From Drosophila persimilis (Eukaryota; Arthropoda; Insecta; Diptera; Drosophilidae), in the NCBI RefSeq assembly GCF_003286085.1, contig NW_020825288.1:15004001-15068000 (forward strand): a stretch of 64,000 nucleotides of DNA, written 5' to 3'. Position 1 is the first letter of the stretch, and every line of letters begins with the position of its first letter. Positions 36,491 through 49,884 of this stretch are shown here, one piece after another. A program made the translations under genes and the position numbers. The notes under the pieces were generated by a model. It saw nothing but the letters and a program-made list of their open reading frames with translations, had not been told where the DNA came from and did no database searches.

Positions 36491-37989
36491 TACAAAATAA
36501 TTAACATTCCTTAAAAATTACCCACATTTTTGGTTTTTTCTATGAATATAGATCGTGAATATGCCAATATTCTGGGAATAACTATAACCAAGCGATGGGA
36601 TATGATTTTTGATAGGAATATTCAATCACTGCCTAAAAAAGGAGACCTGGCAAACCGCGAGGAAAATGCAAATGGAACCTCGAAAAAGAAAAGATTCCGC
36701 GCAATTTTCATAGAATTTGGATGGTTAAGAATATTCTCCTATATACCCAATGGGGTTCGAAATGTGTGCAACCATTTGTGGACTCTCTCTCTCTCTCTAT
36801 TGTAAGGGTATCCAAAAACCCAACAACTAGAGCAATAAGGATGCCCACCGAAAACACAGACAAACGGGGAGTGACGAGGACATGGAGGCGGAAGCAACAA
36901 CTGTTGTTAAGTATGGATGTGTTTGTCTGTGTGTGTGTGTGTGAATCCTGTGTATATGGATATTATTGTTATTTCAGTTGAGACTCGGAATTGCTTGTAG
37001 ATTTGTTCGGGCAACAGCTGGGCCATTTGCCAGCAAGCAATTTCTGTCTGACTTACTTCCTCTGCCGCCTGCCACATGCCTCTTGCCTCCTGCCGCCTGC
37101 CTCCTGCCCTGCCTGCCTGCTCGTCCTCGTGGCTGCAATTTATGTATCCTTTTGGCTTACATGAGATAGACAGAGAATGTCTATATATGGTCAAGTATTT
37201 TCGTGTAGCACATTGTCTTGGGTTCAGGCAACGCCCAGTCATTGTAAGCTACTTAAGATTTTGCCCAGATTATGTTTTAAACGAGAATACCAGTGCGAGG
37301 CGGAGTCCGAGGAGGAGTATGCTAAAATGAACGCGCAAATTGAGTGTGAGTTTTCCATAGAGATAATCTTTTACAAGCAATTTAAAGCCTCGGACAAGTG
37401 CTAATATAACAGCAGTGAGAGATAAAAGAGATGGCAATAGACAGAGAGGGAGAGGGAGAGGGGGAACCCAGGTAGAGGTAGACGAGTCCGCCGTATCACG
37501 TGCGATCAACTAATTAAAGTAACAAAAAACCCTCTCTAAACAGGAAGCCGCATATTAGCCCTAAAGAACAAAAGCCAAACCGACCAAAAGGAGATAGATA
37601 TAGCAGATCAGATAGATGGAAATAGAGACAGACAGCCAGAGAGGGAGAGAGAGATAGGTAGAGAGGCAGAGAACAAGTTGCACCACCAGTTGACTGATTA
37701 CCACTCCTCTGTGCCGGGCTTGTTGCAAGGTTCTTTCGTACTTCTTGCAGCATTAATGAGCAGGAAGCATATTACATACGAGTATTTTCCCCTGGACCAG
37801 CCACAGAGATTCAATTATGAATGAGCTTAAAATTACAGTTATGATTACCACAGTGCGGCCTCATAACGGTAGGTCGGTCACTGCTTGGGTAACTCATGAA
37901 ATTTTTAGACCGAAAATCACTTCCTCATTGGCTTTGACAATGGACGAGGTTCGCTCGCTCAAATGATGGTGATTAGGCGATGGAAAGGT

Positions 37990-38720
37990 GGAAGCGATAG
38001 ATCACTCGATAATCGATAAATAAGTGAATGACTGGCATGATTGGCGGTTTTCCAAGGAACATGTTACGTTGCATTGCCTTAAAAATTACCCATAAACGAA
38101 AGGACACTTGCGGTATGCAAGAAAGAACATTTTCCATGAGGGATTTGGGGTCTTTTTTAGATGAAAGTATTGCTCATATATCGAGAATTTATCGACATAT
38201 TCTATATCTATATTTAATAAGTAATATATCATTAAAACGAATCGATAACTTATCGATGTCTCGCTATATCGATATTTGATACATGATATATAATTAAGAT
38301 TTATCGATAATGAATCTATATTTCCTGTTTATAGAGCCCTAAAAGTTTTCAATAAATGATTTATGTATGATTAAAACGTATCGATAATCTATCGAAAATT
38401 AATTATTCTATGATATATAAATTTTTTCCAATGATTAATACAATTTAGCGATTTCTACCTCTATCGAGAATTTATCGAAATATTCGATATCGATATTTTC
38501 TAAATTATATATCATTAAGACTAATCTCTAATTGATCGATGTTTTATATTTATAGATTCCTAAAAGTACTCAATAAATTAAAACGTATCGATAATTGATA
38601 GATTTTTTTACCCCTTAAAGTATTCGAAAAAGGATATATCATTAAGAAATATCAATAATTTACCGAACATTATTTTTTGTATGATATATAACACTTTTCC
38701 AATGATTTCAACGATCGATC
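37990..38720. repeat. ATCGAT/CGATAA cluster 11
   Basis: CGATAACTTATCGATG, TATCGATATTTGATAC and repeated CATTAAGA/GATATATAA words. The module (CCCATAAACGAAAGG, 38089-38103) sits near its left side, with the dense part starting at about 38175. Confidence 0.7.
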
Positions 38721-39313
38721 ACATTGATAGATGAGTTGTATAATTTTTCTATATTATTTCTATATAATCTTTCCTCATCAGTGATAAATATAGCCACGTT
38801 AAAGGCAAATAATCGTTCATATATGTTTCAAATTTGTTCAAAACTTCTCCAAAAGTTTGGATTCTCGATAAATATTGATCGAATGTATTTTGATATTCGG
38901 TTTATTCCTCTGTCCCTTGGAAATGGAACCACTATGAACCTCAAAATGTTCACATTCCATGCCGATATTTGCCGATGCACAGTCTGAGGCCTTTCTTCAA
39001 AGATTTTTGGGTCTCTTTGTTGAGATTACAACTGTATTATAGTCGAGCGATTGGGCCTGGACTTCAACCCAGGCAAGAGCAGACCAAAATTCCACAAAAT
39101 CCGAAATGGGAGCAAAACCCAAAAACACAAAAGCGTTTTGTAAGCTGGAAAATCCCAGAGCCAGAGCCAGAGCCGGAGCCGCAGTGAAGTCAACTCTTGC
39201 CTGAAATGCGTAGATAAATTGAGTTGAATGGAGCGCTACTGATTGGACTGCTTGCAACGCAATGGAGGTGGCATGTGCTACCTGTCTCCACTCTCTCTCT
39301 CTCTCTCTTTCAG

Positions 39314-39572
39314 ATTTTCAATTATGGTTAATCATGCAAATGTTTGTCGCCTGTGAAAATGTGTTTTACATAATGCAAAGTGAAATGTGGATCTTCCACC
39401 TCCTCCACCACCATCTCCGATTTCCATTCAAGAGTGCTGCTGCGACGACGAGAGAGAGTGAGAGAGAGAGAGAGAGCATTATGGTCCAATGCATACATGA
39501 ATAATTGTCTTTTTGTGGACCCATGTGGACTGTCCTACAGCTGCCACTGGTTCTGGTCCCGTTTCTCCTCAG
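39314..39572 (+). other. Plus-strand exon-like block (CT tract, CAG ... CAG, GTAAGC)
   Basis: A CT microsatellite ending TTTCAG (39313) is followed 259 bp later by TTTCTCCTCAG|GTAAGC, which itself resembles a ratchet point. There is no good protein frame. It may be chance created by CT repeats, or part of an unannotated plus-strand non-coding RNA. Confidence 0.15.
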
Positions 39573-40639
39573 GTAAGCCGAGCAATTTTTGCTGCCTGTG
39601 TGCCACGTTTTGGGATTAGAGAACGAACAACCTCCTCCCCCCCCCACCCCCCTGGAAACGTGTCACATTATGCCGGGAGAGGCCAACAGAGTCCTTTCCT
39701 TTTGGGTGTCCTTTTACTGGTCAGGAAACTCCTGCAAAAATTACACAGAATGCTGTAATCGAAGGGACATTCGATCTGGGATTGGGAAGCACGAATATTT
39801 CCATGTCTTGCACCCATTGATTCCCATTTTTAATTCATAAATAGCACACTTTATGGATAATTTATCAAAATTTAAATAGTTGGGCATGTCCGGAAGATGC
39901 TTTCTTTTTCCAACCCCTAATCATGCCGCACATAACCCGTAGATCCTTTACGGTTTTTACAACCCATGCATTCCCATGCGTATTCCCCGTGTGCGTGTGT
40001 GTGTGGGTCATAAATTCAAAAAGCTGTGGCCGGAGCTTAAATTTTGGTTTTTCAATTTTTGAATGCCACAGACCTCGGGGTGGCAGTTGCCACCGCTGCC
40101 ACCGCTGCCGCCGCATAGTTGTGCGTGCAACTGTGAAACGTGTTCGTTCCAGGGAGGGAAAAAACACGCATGAAAGACCGGCCAATGTCCTTTCCCCCCT
40201 CCTGTCTGTCTGTCTGTCCGTCTGTCTGTCCCGCCCGTCACACAAAAACCATGCGATTTCATTTAATTAAAGCATTTAGGAACGGTCTTTCGGCCTCGGC
40301 CTCGGCCTCGGCTTCGGGTTTTGGTTTTGACGCCATATGTGCGCTGAATATATTAGATATACAAACACAATCCTTTAAAACGGATCCCAGCGCCTAAATA
40401 AATATGTTAGATTGGCCAAAAACCAACAACAAGCCAAAGTCAAGCATCTAGACATGGGAACATCTCTTTTCCAGAAAAAATACCAAAAGAAGGTAAGGGA
40501 TTTTACCGTTTTCAGCGCTTAATCCAAACCCGTTCGTTATTAAACTTGGACAACAGATAAATGGTGGCATTATACGTTATTACTATAAATTTAAGTGGCA
40601 TATCTGTCGAACTATGTTTGCTAGAACAATTTATATAGT

Positions 40640-41000
40640 GATGTGGTATTTTGTAAGTGCATTATGTGGTATATTTTACGGTTTATGCAAATTTTTTTTG
40701 CTATTATAATATTTTAGGGTATTCTGATTTATTCCAGTATTTTCTAGAGCATTCTAGTATTTTTGATATTTTTGGTTATTTTTTTGTATATTTTATGGTT
40801 TAAGCCATTTTTTATTTTACGCGACTTTTATAATTTTCTACTAGTCTAGTTTTTCTAGTTTTTTTTAGTATTTTCTAGTACATTCTATTTTCTACCAAAG
40901 TCTAGTATTTTTGGTTTTTTTTAATATTTTGTGGTTTTTTATATTTCAAATTTTAAAGATCCCTGTGGTATTTTTTTCAAAAAAATACCTAAATTCAATG
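40640..41000. repeat. T-rich tract with TCTAGTATTTTTGG words
   Basis: Degenerate repetition of CTAGTATTTT, GGTATATTTTA and GGTTTTTT words, distinct from the simple TTTATT tracts. Confidence 0.6.
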
Positions 41001-43619
41001 CATATCCATATATTAATATAATCCAATCGCTATGAATCTTTCAAAACTAATCAAAAATTGCCTAATATGTGGTTATACTCTCTTCTTTGTATCTGATACA
41101 CCCCCACTATACAAATACGAATACAGGAGATTTTAATTGAAGTTCTCGTTGGATTATGTATCATTATGATGGAAGCCACATTTTCCATTTCCGAAGAAAA
41201 AGGTTAAACAAAGGTTAAGCTGGTTTAGAAAAAGGGTCTTGGGGGCCGTGGGCCGTGGGCCGTGGACCGACGAGAGAGAGACCGAGTCATCAAAGTTATT
41301 TAGTTAAAATTAGTGCCTGTCGAGGATGTCTTTTCAATATGCCAAAGCAAACAAGATGACTACCGGAGTCCCTTAGCCCCTTCCTAAGCCCGGCATGGCC
41401 CGGCCAAGACCCAAGACTCAAGACCCAGAGCCAAGTCAAGCAAAGAGTCAAGTCAAGTCAAGCCAAAAGCAACCTCTAAACGCTCGAGGGCCTGGCAAAG
41501 GACACGAAACCATCCCAGAGAGGGGGACAATGTCGTGCTGCTGACAAGTGCGATGACAACGTCAAAGGCTCTGTTGCTGTTGCTGCCTCATGCTGCCTCA
41601 TGCTGCCTCATGCTGCATGCTGCCATGCTGCCATGCTCAACTAGCTGCGAGGCACCTTTGGGAAAAAAGACGCTCATCTGGAAAATCAACTTCGACTTTT
41701 GGGCCACCCAGCAGCAGCAACGAACCGCAAATCATAAAATAAACTCTTTAATTACGCCTCACGACTTCCCATGGCAGACACGCAACAAGCAAATGGAAAA
41801 TTATGCAAAATGCAGGCAACAGGAGGCAACGGGAGGCAACAGGAGGAGGCAGCAACAACAGCAGCTACCGAAAATTCAGTTAAAAATTATAAAATCTTTG
41901 GCACGACGCAAGAAGGAGGACGACAAAACTGCAAATTACCAAAACTATAAGGAAAACGAACAACAAGAGCCACAGAAGAAACAACAAAGAAGGAAAACCT
42001 ACAGATGGTAGGCAGGGTCTGATACGCTGCACAAATGTGCCATAAGTGAAGGGGAACTTGAAGAACTCTTTGATGGGAGAGGCTTGGAGAGGCCACCAGA
42101 GCAAAGGGGGAACAAAATCCATTAGAAAAGAGCAAAAGTTAGCCCAAATCCACCCTAAAGCCACTCTCTGGTGCCACCGAAACGTACGGGCGTTACTCAT
42201 CTGAATATTTAAATCATCATCCCATGGAATCCGGAAGATCCCCTCTCAAAGTGTATACGAAATGATGAGCAGCATGCATTCCGAAAGACCTCGCACTCCC
42301 GCACACAGCTTGAGATCCATAAAAAAAAGAGAGGTTTTTTTTTTCGGACCGGGAGCCGGAGCAGGACCCCCTGCTGCCCGCCCCCCTCTCCAGACCAACC
42401 TTTGGTTTGGCACCCACTCGATTATCACCGAAAAACGATTGACCTCACGAATTCGTAATTAATTTTCACCCAAAAAGTTTTCCATTCGAAGACAAACTTC
42501 AAACAAAAGGCTGCTGTTGCACATCCACATCCACTGGATGTGGCGTGTATCTGTATCTGTTTGTGTCTGTGTCTGTGGGGATTGGTTTTTGGGATTGCTT
42601 TTGCTTTGTGTGCACTGCTATGCCCCTCTTCCCTGTGGCTGCCACAATGTTTAAACATTTGAGGCGCGCACACACACACTGTGGGGGGGCTGCAACGTTG
42701 GACTCGACTCGACTCGACTGCCTGCCCCATGGATGTCGCTTAAGTGCTGAAACAATGTTCCAAGTTGTAAGTGCAACAGCAACAGCAACAGCAACAAACC
42801 GAAAACCCGAAACCCAAAAACTGAAGCGAAAAACTCCATCGAAAAGTAAAGTGTGTAAAAATGAGCAACTTTTTCTCTGAAGTGAGAAGCAACTATGTGG
42901 CATGCTGCACGCTGCAACGTGCACCCATGCCACAGCCACATCCACATCCACATCCACAACTCTCTTTCGGGCGACAACCAACGACAATGACTAGGCAACA
43001 TTCGGCAGCGCGCAAACTCCACGAGATACAAAAATTGTGTGCACCATGCCCCGCCAGTCCAGAAGTCTGAAGTTCGGTTCCTGCCACGGAGGAGGCATGA
43101 ACACTTCTCCGCCGCTCTGTGGCACCTCCCTGTGGCAGTGTGTGTGTGTGTGTGTGTGTGTGGGGCACTGGCAGCGTAAAGTGCACAAATTGCAATTGTA
43201 GCTGGGGCGCGGGAATCAGGACAAGAAACCGAAAGAGAGAGAGAGAGAGACGGCTGGGTGGCGGGGGAGGCGTGGAATGAGTGTGTGGAGGCGTCGCCAA
43301 CTGTAGGACTAGCCCCCAGACATGGCGGGGCACCAACAACAACAACAACAGGGGAACACAAGTACAGTGAACACTTGATGATGATGTAAATTGGGGAAAG
43401 GTTCCTCCTCAGTAAAAAAAAACCAAAGAATGCCTTCAACTCTCAAGAGTGTCATGCGAATGATGAGCATTCAATGTGCCACCTGCCTCAAAACGTGCCA
43501 CAGGCAAGGAAATATGAACTGAAATTATTTTAAACTATTTCCCACTAATAGATTTTATTCGAGAGTGAAATTTGTACAAAGAAAGTGCTTTCACTTTTGA
43601 GATTTTGAAATATATCTTG

Positions 43620-44200
43620 AAAAATACTTAATATCAATATATTTCATAATTAAATTAAATTTTTGTATATTTAAAAACATATATATTTCATGTTTAAAAC
43701 ACATGAATATCATACAAAATTAAATTTATTTATTTTGAGTTTATATTTGCATTTTAATTTGTGTTTTTATGTTTATATTTTTAATAAATATTTGAAAGTT
43801 TTATTTTAGTTAGGTTTGTATTTTGTATTTTTGATTATAAAATAATATCACTGATAAAAAGGAAGTTATTTTATTTATATGTTATGTATATGTTATATTT
43901 TAATTTTATTTTTTATTTTTGTTATGTTTTAATTTTTTTTTATGATATATTTTAATTTTTATTTTTATGTTATATTTTTATTTTGAATTTTTTAATTAAA
44001 ATAAATATATTTCAAATTTAGGTTATTTTTATTTTTACACTAAAATTTATTTCCTTTAAATTTAATTAACTCAAATTTTTAAATTAAAAAAAAAAACGCT
44101 TAAAATAAATCAAATAATTTCAAATAACAAACAAATAACAATTAACAAAAATAAAAAATATCAATAAAAAGTTAAAAATAAAATGAAAAAAATGATCCAC
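43620..44200. repeat. AT-rich low-complexity tract
   Basis: T-rich on the plus strand up to about 44080, then A-rich to 44200, so the bias switches inside the tract. Confidence 0.8.
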
Positions 44201-45479
44201 TTTAAAGTGGATTTTCCTCCCAATTCAGAATTTCAGGATCAAGGAATTTACATATAGGATTATATTTCATTTATTCTCCTTGCAACCGCCTCCAACACTG
44301 ACCCCCAAAAGCCTTAAACTTCTGGTCAAATGATGTGGCACAAATTTAGCCTCCTTTTGCTCTTCTTGTTTGCTGTTTTGGGACAGCCACACCTTTAAAA
44401 GGGCTGCAAAAAACCCACAAGTGGAGCAACTGTTTCTAGAAATGACAAAGCAGTTGCTCAACTCTGGTGGAAAATTAATTTTCGGATGACATTCAACTCA
44501 TCAGGCGGCCCCCTCCCCCTCCGCGACTACTCCTTTGGCTTTGTCATGTGACTTGTAACTTTTCTGTGTTGTCTGCCACTTGAGGCAGAGAGGCACACAC
44601 ATTTACACACACACACAGAGAGAGAGAGTTCTGCTCGAAAGTTTAATTTCAGCGCTTGACTTGGAAAGTTTTGTGCCCCATAGACAGACAAGAAGAGACG
44701 AGGCGACTCCAAGTCGAACTCCTTTTTGTGCAACACAAAGTTGAAGTTGAAGGCGGCAGCAGCAGCAGCGGCAACGGCACCGGCAGCGGCCTTTTCGACG
44801 ACCACCGTCGACACAAATTGCTTCAAAGTTTTTTGGCATTCAAGTGTTTTAATGTCTCACGAGTTGTCTGCAGCGCAGTATCTTTTATTCCACATATCAC
44901 TCGAGAGTCGCTGCGAGTCGCTGCAAGTCGCTGCAAGTCGCGGTGGTGCCTCAAAGGCAATGAATTAATCAAAGAGCAGCTGCAGTTTTCATGTGGCATT
45001 AAGTACCTGTGGCACTGTGGCTCTGCGGCAGACGGGCCGGGCGGGCGGTTGGTAGCTAATGGCTGGGGGAGGACGGGTCTTAAACCGCAAGGCGGTGGCG
45101 CCGCTAGACAAATTTCAACTTAATCAATTTAAAGTGCTTGCCACAAAGTCAACAGTTCAACAACGAACCGCAAAAGAGTGGGGCCCTTGCCCCTTAACCA
45201 AGGCCCAGGCACAGGCATGTCGCTACCTTTTCCCCCCTCGCGCCCCTTAACCCTCTTCTCTGGGCGGGGTTATTAAGGAAATTGTCACAACATGGATATA
45301 GATACATATATGTGGCAGCTTGTTGTTGCTTTTGTTGTTTTTTGTCGTTGACCAACAGCAAACATCAACAAGAAGTAGGATGATAATACAGTAAAACATC
45401 GAACAGGGAAATGCCCTAAAACAAGAGACGGAGAAAAAAGGATCACTCATATTAAATATTAAAAATTCGTTTACCACCC

Positions 45480-46030
45480 ATATGTTATTTTTATTTTATT
45501 TTGTATTTATAATTTTTTTACTTTTAATTAATTATGTTGATTTTTAATTTTTTTATTTTTATTTTATTTGATTTCTCATGTATATTTTATTTCTTATTTA
45601 TTTTACTTTTATTCATTTTATTTTCGATTCATTTTAATTTTTATGGATTTTTTTTGTATTCTTTGTTTTTAATTATTTTTTTCATTTATTTAACTTTACT
45701 ATTTATTAAAAATGTTTAATTTGATTAATTTAATTATTTATTTTCTTTTTTTTTACTTTTTTTATTTCTTTTTTGATTTATTTTATCTTTTCTTTAATTT
45801 TTTTTTTTGTATTTTTTAAATTATTTTATTTTTTATTTTTTTGTTTTTTTATTAATTTTTTTTTCATATTTTTATACACTAAATGGCTGTTTTTAAATAT
45901 TTTTTTTAAATTTATTTTTTTTCTAGGTACAAACATTTAAAAAAATACAATGTATTCAATTGTAGGAAATATATTTATTTTAAGTATGAAAATGGTTAAT
46001 ATTTATATGAAATATGAAATATACTTCTAA
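45480..46030. repeat. T-rich low-complexity tract
   Basis: TTTATTTTTATTTTATTT words with extreme T excess on the plus strand. The Phe-rich frame is compositional. Confidence 0.85.
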
Positions 46031-46896
46031 GAAATATTTGCATAATAATGTCACAGTCATGTATGTTGTTTATCCGATTCTCGGGCAGTCTATTCTCCAT
46101 CATTCGCTTGTGTATGCCCAACCAAAAGCTGCCCTAAAAGAACTTCCCTGAGGGCCAAGACCAATCGAAACGTTTTTCTCGAGGCACACGCAAAGGAAAG
46201 ACTTTCATAGAGCTGTCATTCCATTGCCTCTTCATTCTCTTCACCTTTTTTTTACAAGCTTCCCCACGAAAAGACCCTACCCTGTTGGACGAGAAAGAGT
46301 ACACGCCACAAGTTCAAGTCCAGTCCAGGGTCCCTGCTGCGGCCTCCGTGTGGAGAGAGAGAGAAGTGTATCCTTTTCACGTTGTTTTTTTTTTTTGTTT
46401 TGTTTTGTTTCTTGTCAGCACACAGCACACAGCACCCCTCCTTAGGGGGGTTGTTGTTGTTTGCCTACGTGTATTTATATTTACCCTGCTGTCAACATTG
46501 GAAAATTATGAAAATTAATACGAAAATTGTTGCTATTTATGGGATAGTTTGCTCTGCTTGTGCGTCTGCGGACTCCTTGGGTTTCAAGTGGGGCAATTGT
46601 TGGTTTTCGATTTAATTACTTGCGTCCACTTGAGCCCCATAATTTGATTGAGTATTATGTGACACTCAGGCCGAGGGGCAGGGGCAGGGCATCCATTGAG
46701 AGGCGTGCGGAGGGAGGGAGAGAGTCAACAGCTCACGCATCAAAGAGGGTTTTGTTGTGGAATCAAACCCTCTGGGGCTACGCATGCCACAAAAACCCTC
46801 AACATTTGCATCTCTGACAGCTCGCTATTGTGCAGCATGCAACGCACTTAAAATATGCAAAAAAAACAAAGAACGAGGGGCATTTATTTTGCTTGA

Positions 46897-47105
46897 AATA
46901 CCCAGAGAATCCCTCGATATCCTTTGGAAATATTTCCCATAATTCCTTAATCTATTTTTATCTTTTATTAAGTTTTAAATTCTAAAATTCTGGATGAAAT
47001 GGGTTGCTAAAACTAAGAGAATTACCCAGAGAATCCCTCGACATCAATATATTTTCCATAATTCCTTAATCTATTTATATCTTTTCTTAAATTCTGAATT
47101 CCCTA
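46897..47105 (+). repeat. 124-bp tandem duplication
   Basis: Copies starting at 46899 and 47023 share TACCCAGAGAATCCCTCGA, CATAATTCCTTAATCTATTT and ATATCTTTT.TTAA. They are clearly related but diverged. Confidence 0.8.
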
Positions 47106-48099
47106 TTGAAACCCCTTCATCGTTTTATCCACAAATCGTGTGCTGACAGTTTCTTAAACTCCGAAAAAACTTGCATGCCACAAACTTTCTTCCTCTGCGC
47201 AAAACTTCCTTCGAATTGCCGAAACTTTCTCTTCATTGCAGGTTGCCACATGCCCCCTCGAGGCACAAAAGATTGACAAAATAATGCCAAGAAAATATGA
47301 AAATCCCCCAAATTTCCATAGATCGGTATTTGTGATGCGATAATCCCTTGTCGATAGCCGATAAAAGCCCGTTTTGTGCCCCCATATACTTAATAATCAA
47401 TTAGCAAAGGCTTTTAAAGAGAAGCCTCGAAAATGCTCGATTCTAATGACAATTGACGGCTGCCATAAAACCAAATTGCTGCCCCATTAAGTGCGCTCAG
47501 GCCGGGTTTAAGAACATGCCACTGCCGCTGCCGCTGCCTCCCCAGTGTGTCTATGGATTTCCCCCATTATTTATATGCATTTATGAGTCGGAGAGACAGT
47601 CGGGCAGCCATGACAATTTTTATGGCAGCAAATAAAACAACTCCGATATACTCGTACCCGTGCCACATATGGTGGCTGTTGCAGTCAAAAACTTCAAACT
47701 TCATTATCGCCGTGCCACACCACCCCCTCCCAGCTCCTCTCTGGAGCTGCAGCATTATCATGATTGCTGTAGTAAATGCTTTTTATTTATTATTATTTAC
47801 AAATGCATTAAACACAATATTTAATTGCAGCCATAAAAACACACACACAAAAAACAAAATGGAAAATAAGAGGCGGTGGGATGCCACACTGGCACTTGAG
47901 ATACCCTGGAAAATCATTATATAATAATAATATTTTTTTAAATTTAATATAAGATTATTTCCAGTGCATACGATATGCATATACCCCTTCCAATCAATGA
48001 GCATCACTGAGCGACCGCGACATTCTGTCTGCTGCGCTGCCCGAAGCCAGCCCATGCTTCCATACACCTCTCTTTCTCACTCCATTGCACACTCTCCCA

Positions 48100-49000
48100 C
48101 CCTCGCACTACCTATCTGTCCCCCTCTCTCCTGTTTACATTTGTTCGCGTTTGTGTTTGTCTAGTGCATTGCTTATCGGAAATGCTTTTTCTATATGCGT
48201 GTGATATTTTTATGAGTTCTGTCTGCCGCTCCTCGTCCCCCTCCCTGGAGTTTCGATTTCAGTTGCTGCTGTCGCTCAATACACGTTCTCGTTGCTGCCG
48301 CTGCCGCTGCGCTGTTTGCTGTTCACACTTTTTCGTTATTATTTACACAATTGACCCTTTCACACCCGAAAACCCCCTCATTGAACATTCGAACAGCATT
48401 GCCCTGGCAGCAACAACATGTAGCAGGAGCAACAACAGCAAAGAGTAGCAGAAGTAGTAGGTGGAGGAGGGGGAGGGGGAGGGGGAATAGAAGTAAAAGT
48501 AGGTAGTGGACGGCAGTAGGGAAACACTCTCACACGTACATAGATGAGCTGGCAGAAGCCTCCATCCCGCTCTCACGCTCGCCCGCTATACCGCTCTACC
48601 GCTACACCGCTCTCCAGCTCTGCCGATCTCTAGCTCAGCCGATCTCCAGCTCTGTCGCTCGGCTCGCCAGCTCTACCGCTCTCCCGCTCTTCGTCTATTC
48701 CGTTGCTAGGCGATTGAAAGGTAAGGCCATCTCCCTCTCGTGTGTTCCTCTGCTCTTTTCGTTTACTCTTTGTACCCTCTCCCGCTTACCTTTTCTGCTA
48801 ATATACCCTCAACTCTACATCTTGCTCGCTGTTCGAAGCCGAATTCGAATTCAGTTTTCGACTCAAACTGTAAATAGTCATAAATGTTTTGTTTATGTTT
48901 ACAATTTAGCTGCTGCTGCTGCTACTTCTCTCTCTCCCTCTATCTCCGTCTTTCTCCTGCCTTCCGTTGTTCCTGTTGCAGTTCGTGACTTCTCTCATGT
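48100..49000. promoter_or_regulatory. CT/GAGA-rich block with CCGCTCT repeats
   Basis: Pyrimidine-rich plus strand. 48575-48705 is a degenerate array of CCGCTCTAC, CCAGCTCTG and CCGATCTC words. A plus-strand donor-like GAAAG|GTAAGG is at 48720 and a minus-strand AAAAG|GTAAGC at 48789. The composition suits an alternative promoter or leader, but no start can be fixed. Confidence 0.2.
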
Positions 49001-49884
49001 TGTTGACGTGGTTGCTGCAACATCATGCCGCCACCGAACACACATTTCTGAATCGGTAATGGTGTAATGGAGGGGTAGGGGGAACTGCTGCTGCTGCATT
49101 TTTATTGCTATCTAAATCGCGCAGTGACTCCTGACAGACCATGTACGTGTATGTAAACCCCCCCCCCAAAAAAAAGAGACTCAACAACAACTGTCTCCGA
49201 TTTTTATTTGGTTTTAATTTGACTCGAAAACGGGGCTTAAATGTCACAAGTTGTTGCTGCGGCTTGTAGGCCACACTTGCCTACACTGAGAGAAAAGTCA
49301 ACAAACGAAAGAGCTACTAAAATACCCCTCGCTGCATGTAAATCAGTGTTCTAACCGATTTTCATGTATTCAATTGCAATTCAAATGGCCCCAAAACCCC
49401 ACTAAACACTGTTATTATGGTTGGCTCCTGGTTGGCTGTCAATAAACACAGAAACTCCAATCGAAAAAGCCACATTAAAAGCATCATTAAATAAATTATA
49501 GACCCAGCCCCCCCCAGAAAGACATAACAAAAAAATATATAAAACTAACATGAATTTGTGTAATGTTTAACAAAAGCTTAATTTATTTGTTGTTTTTAGT
49601 TTTTGTGTTATTTGAATGCTACTAAAATAATAATGAAGACAGAGACGAAGGGGAGGGGAGTGGAGTGAAGTCTAAGCCTAATGAAAGCCATAAATAATAA
49701 ACCTAGTCCAGTGTTTAAGCTAATGAGCTTTTCCACAGCGAATGGCGGAGTGGATTTTGGTAGTGCTCAAACGATGGGAACCGAACCCCCCCCCACCCCT
49801 AATAGGGCTATGTGCGTTTCGGGGCTTACAGAGCTGTAAGTCGGATTTAGTACCCATTATTGTTCACTAAAAGAAGAACGCCAA

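Noticed and set aside
42651..43439. Minus-strand open frame of 262 codons
   Set aside because: It is made of CA, GA, GTT and CCACAT repeats with mixed low-complexity residues, has no domain, and shares its bases with equally open frames on other frames.
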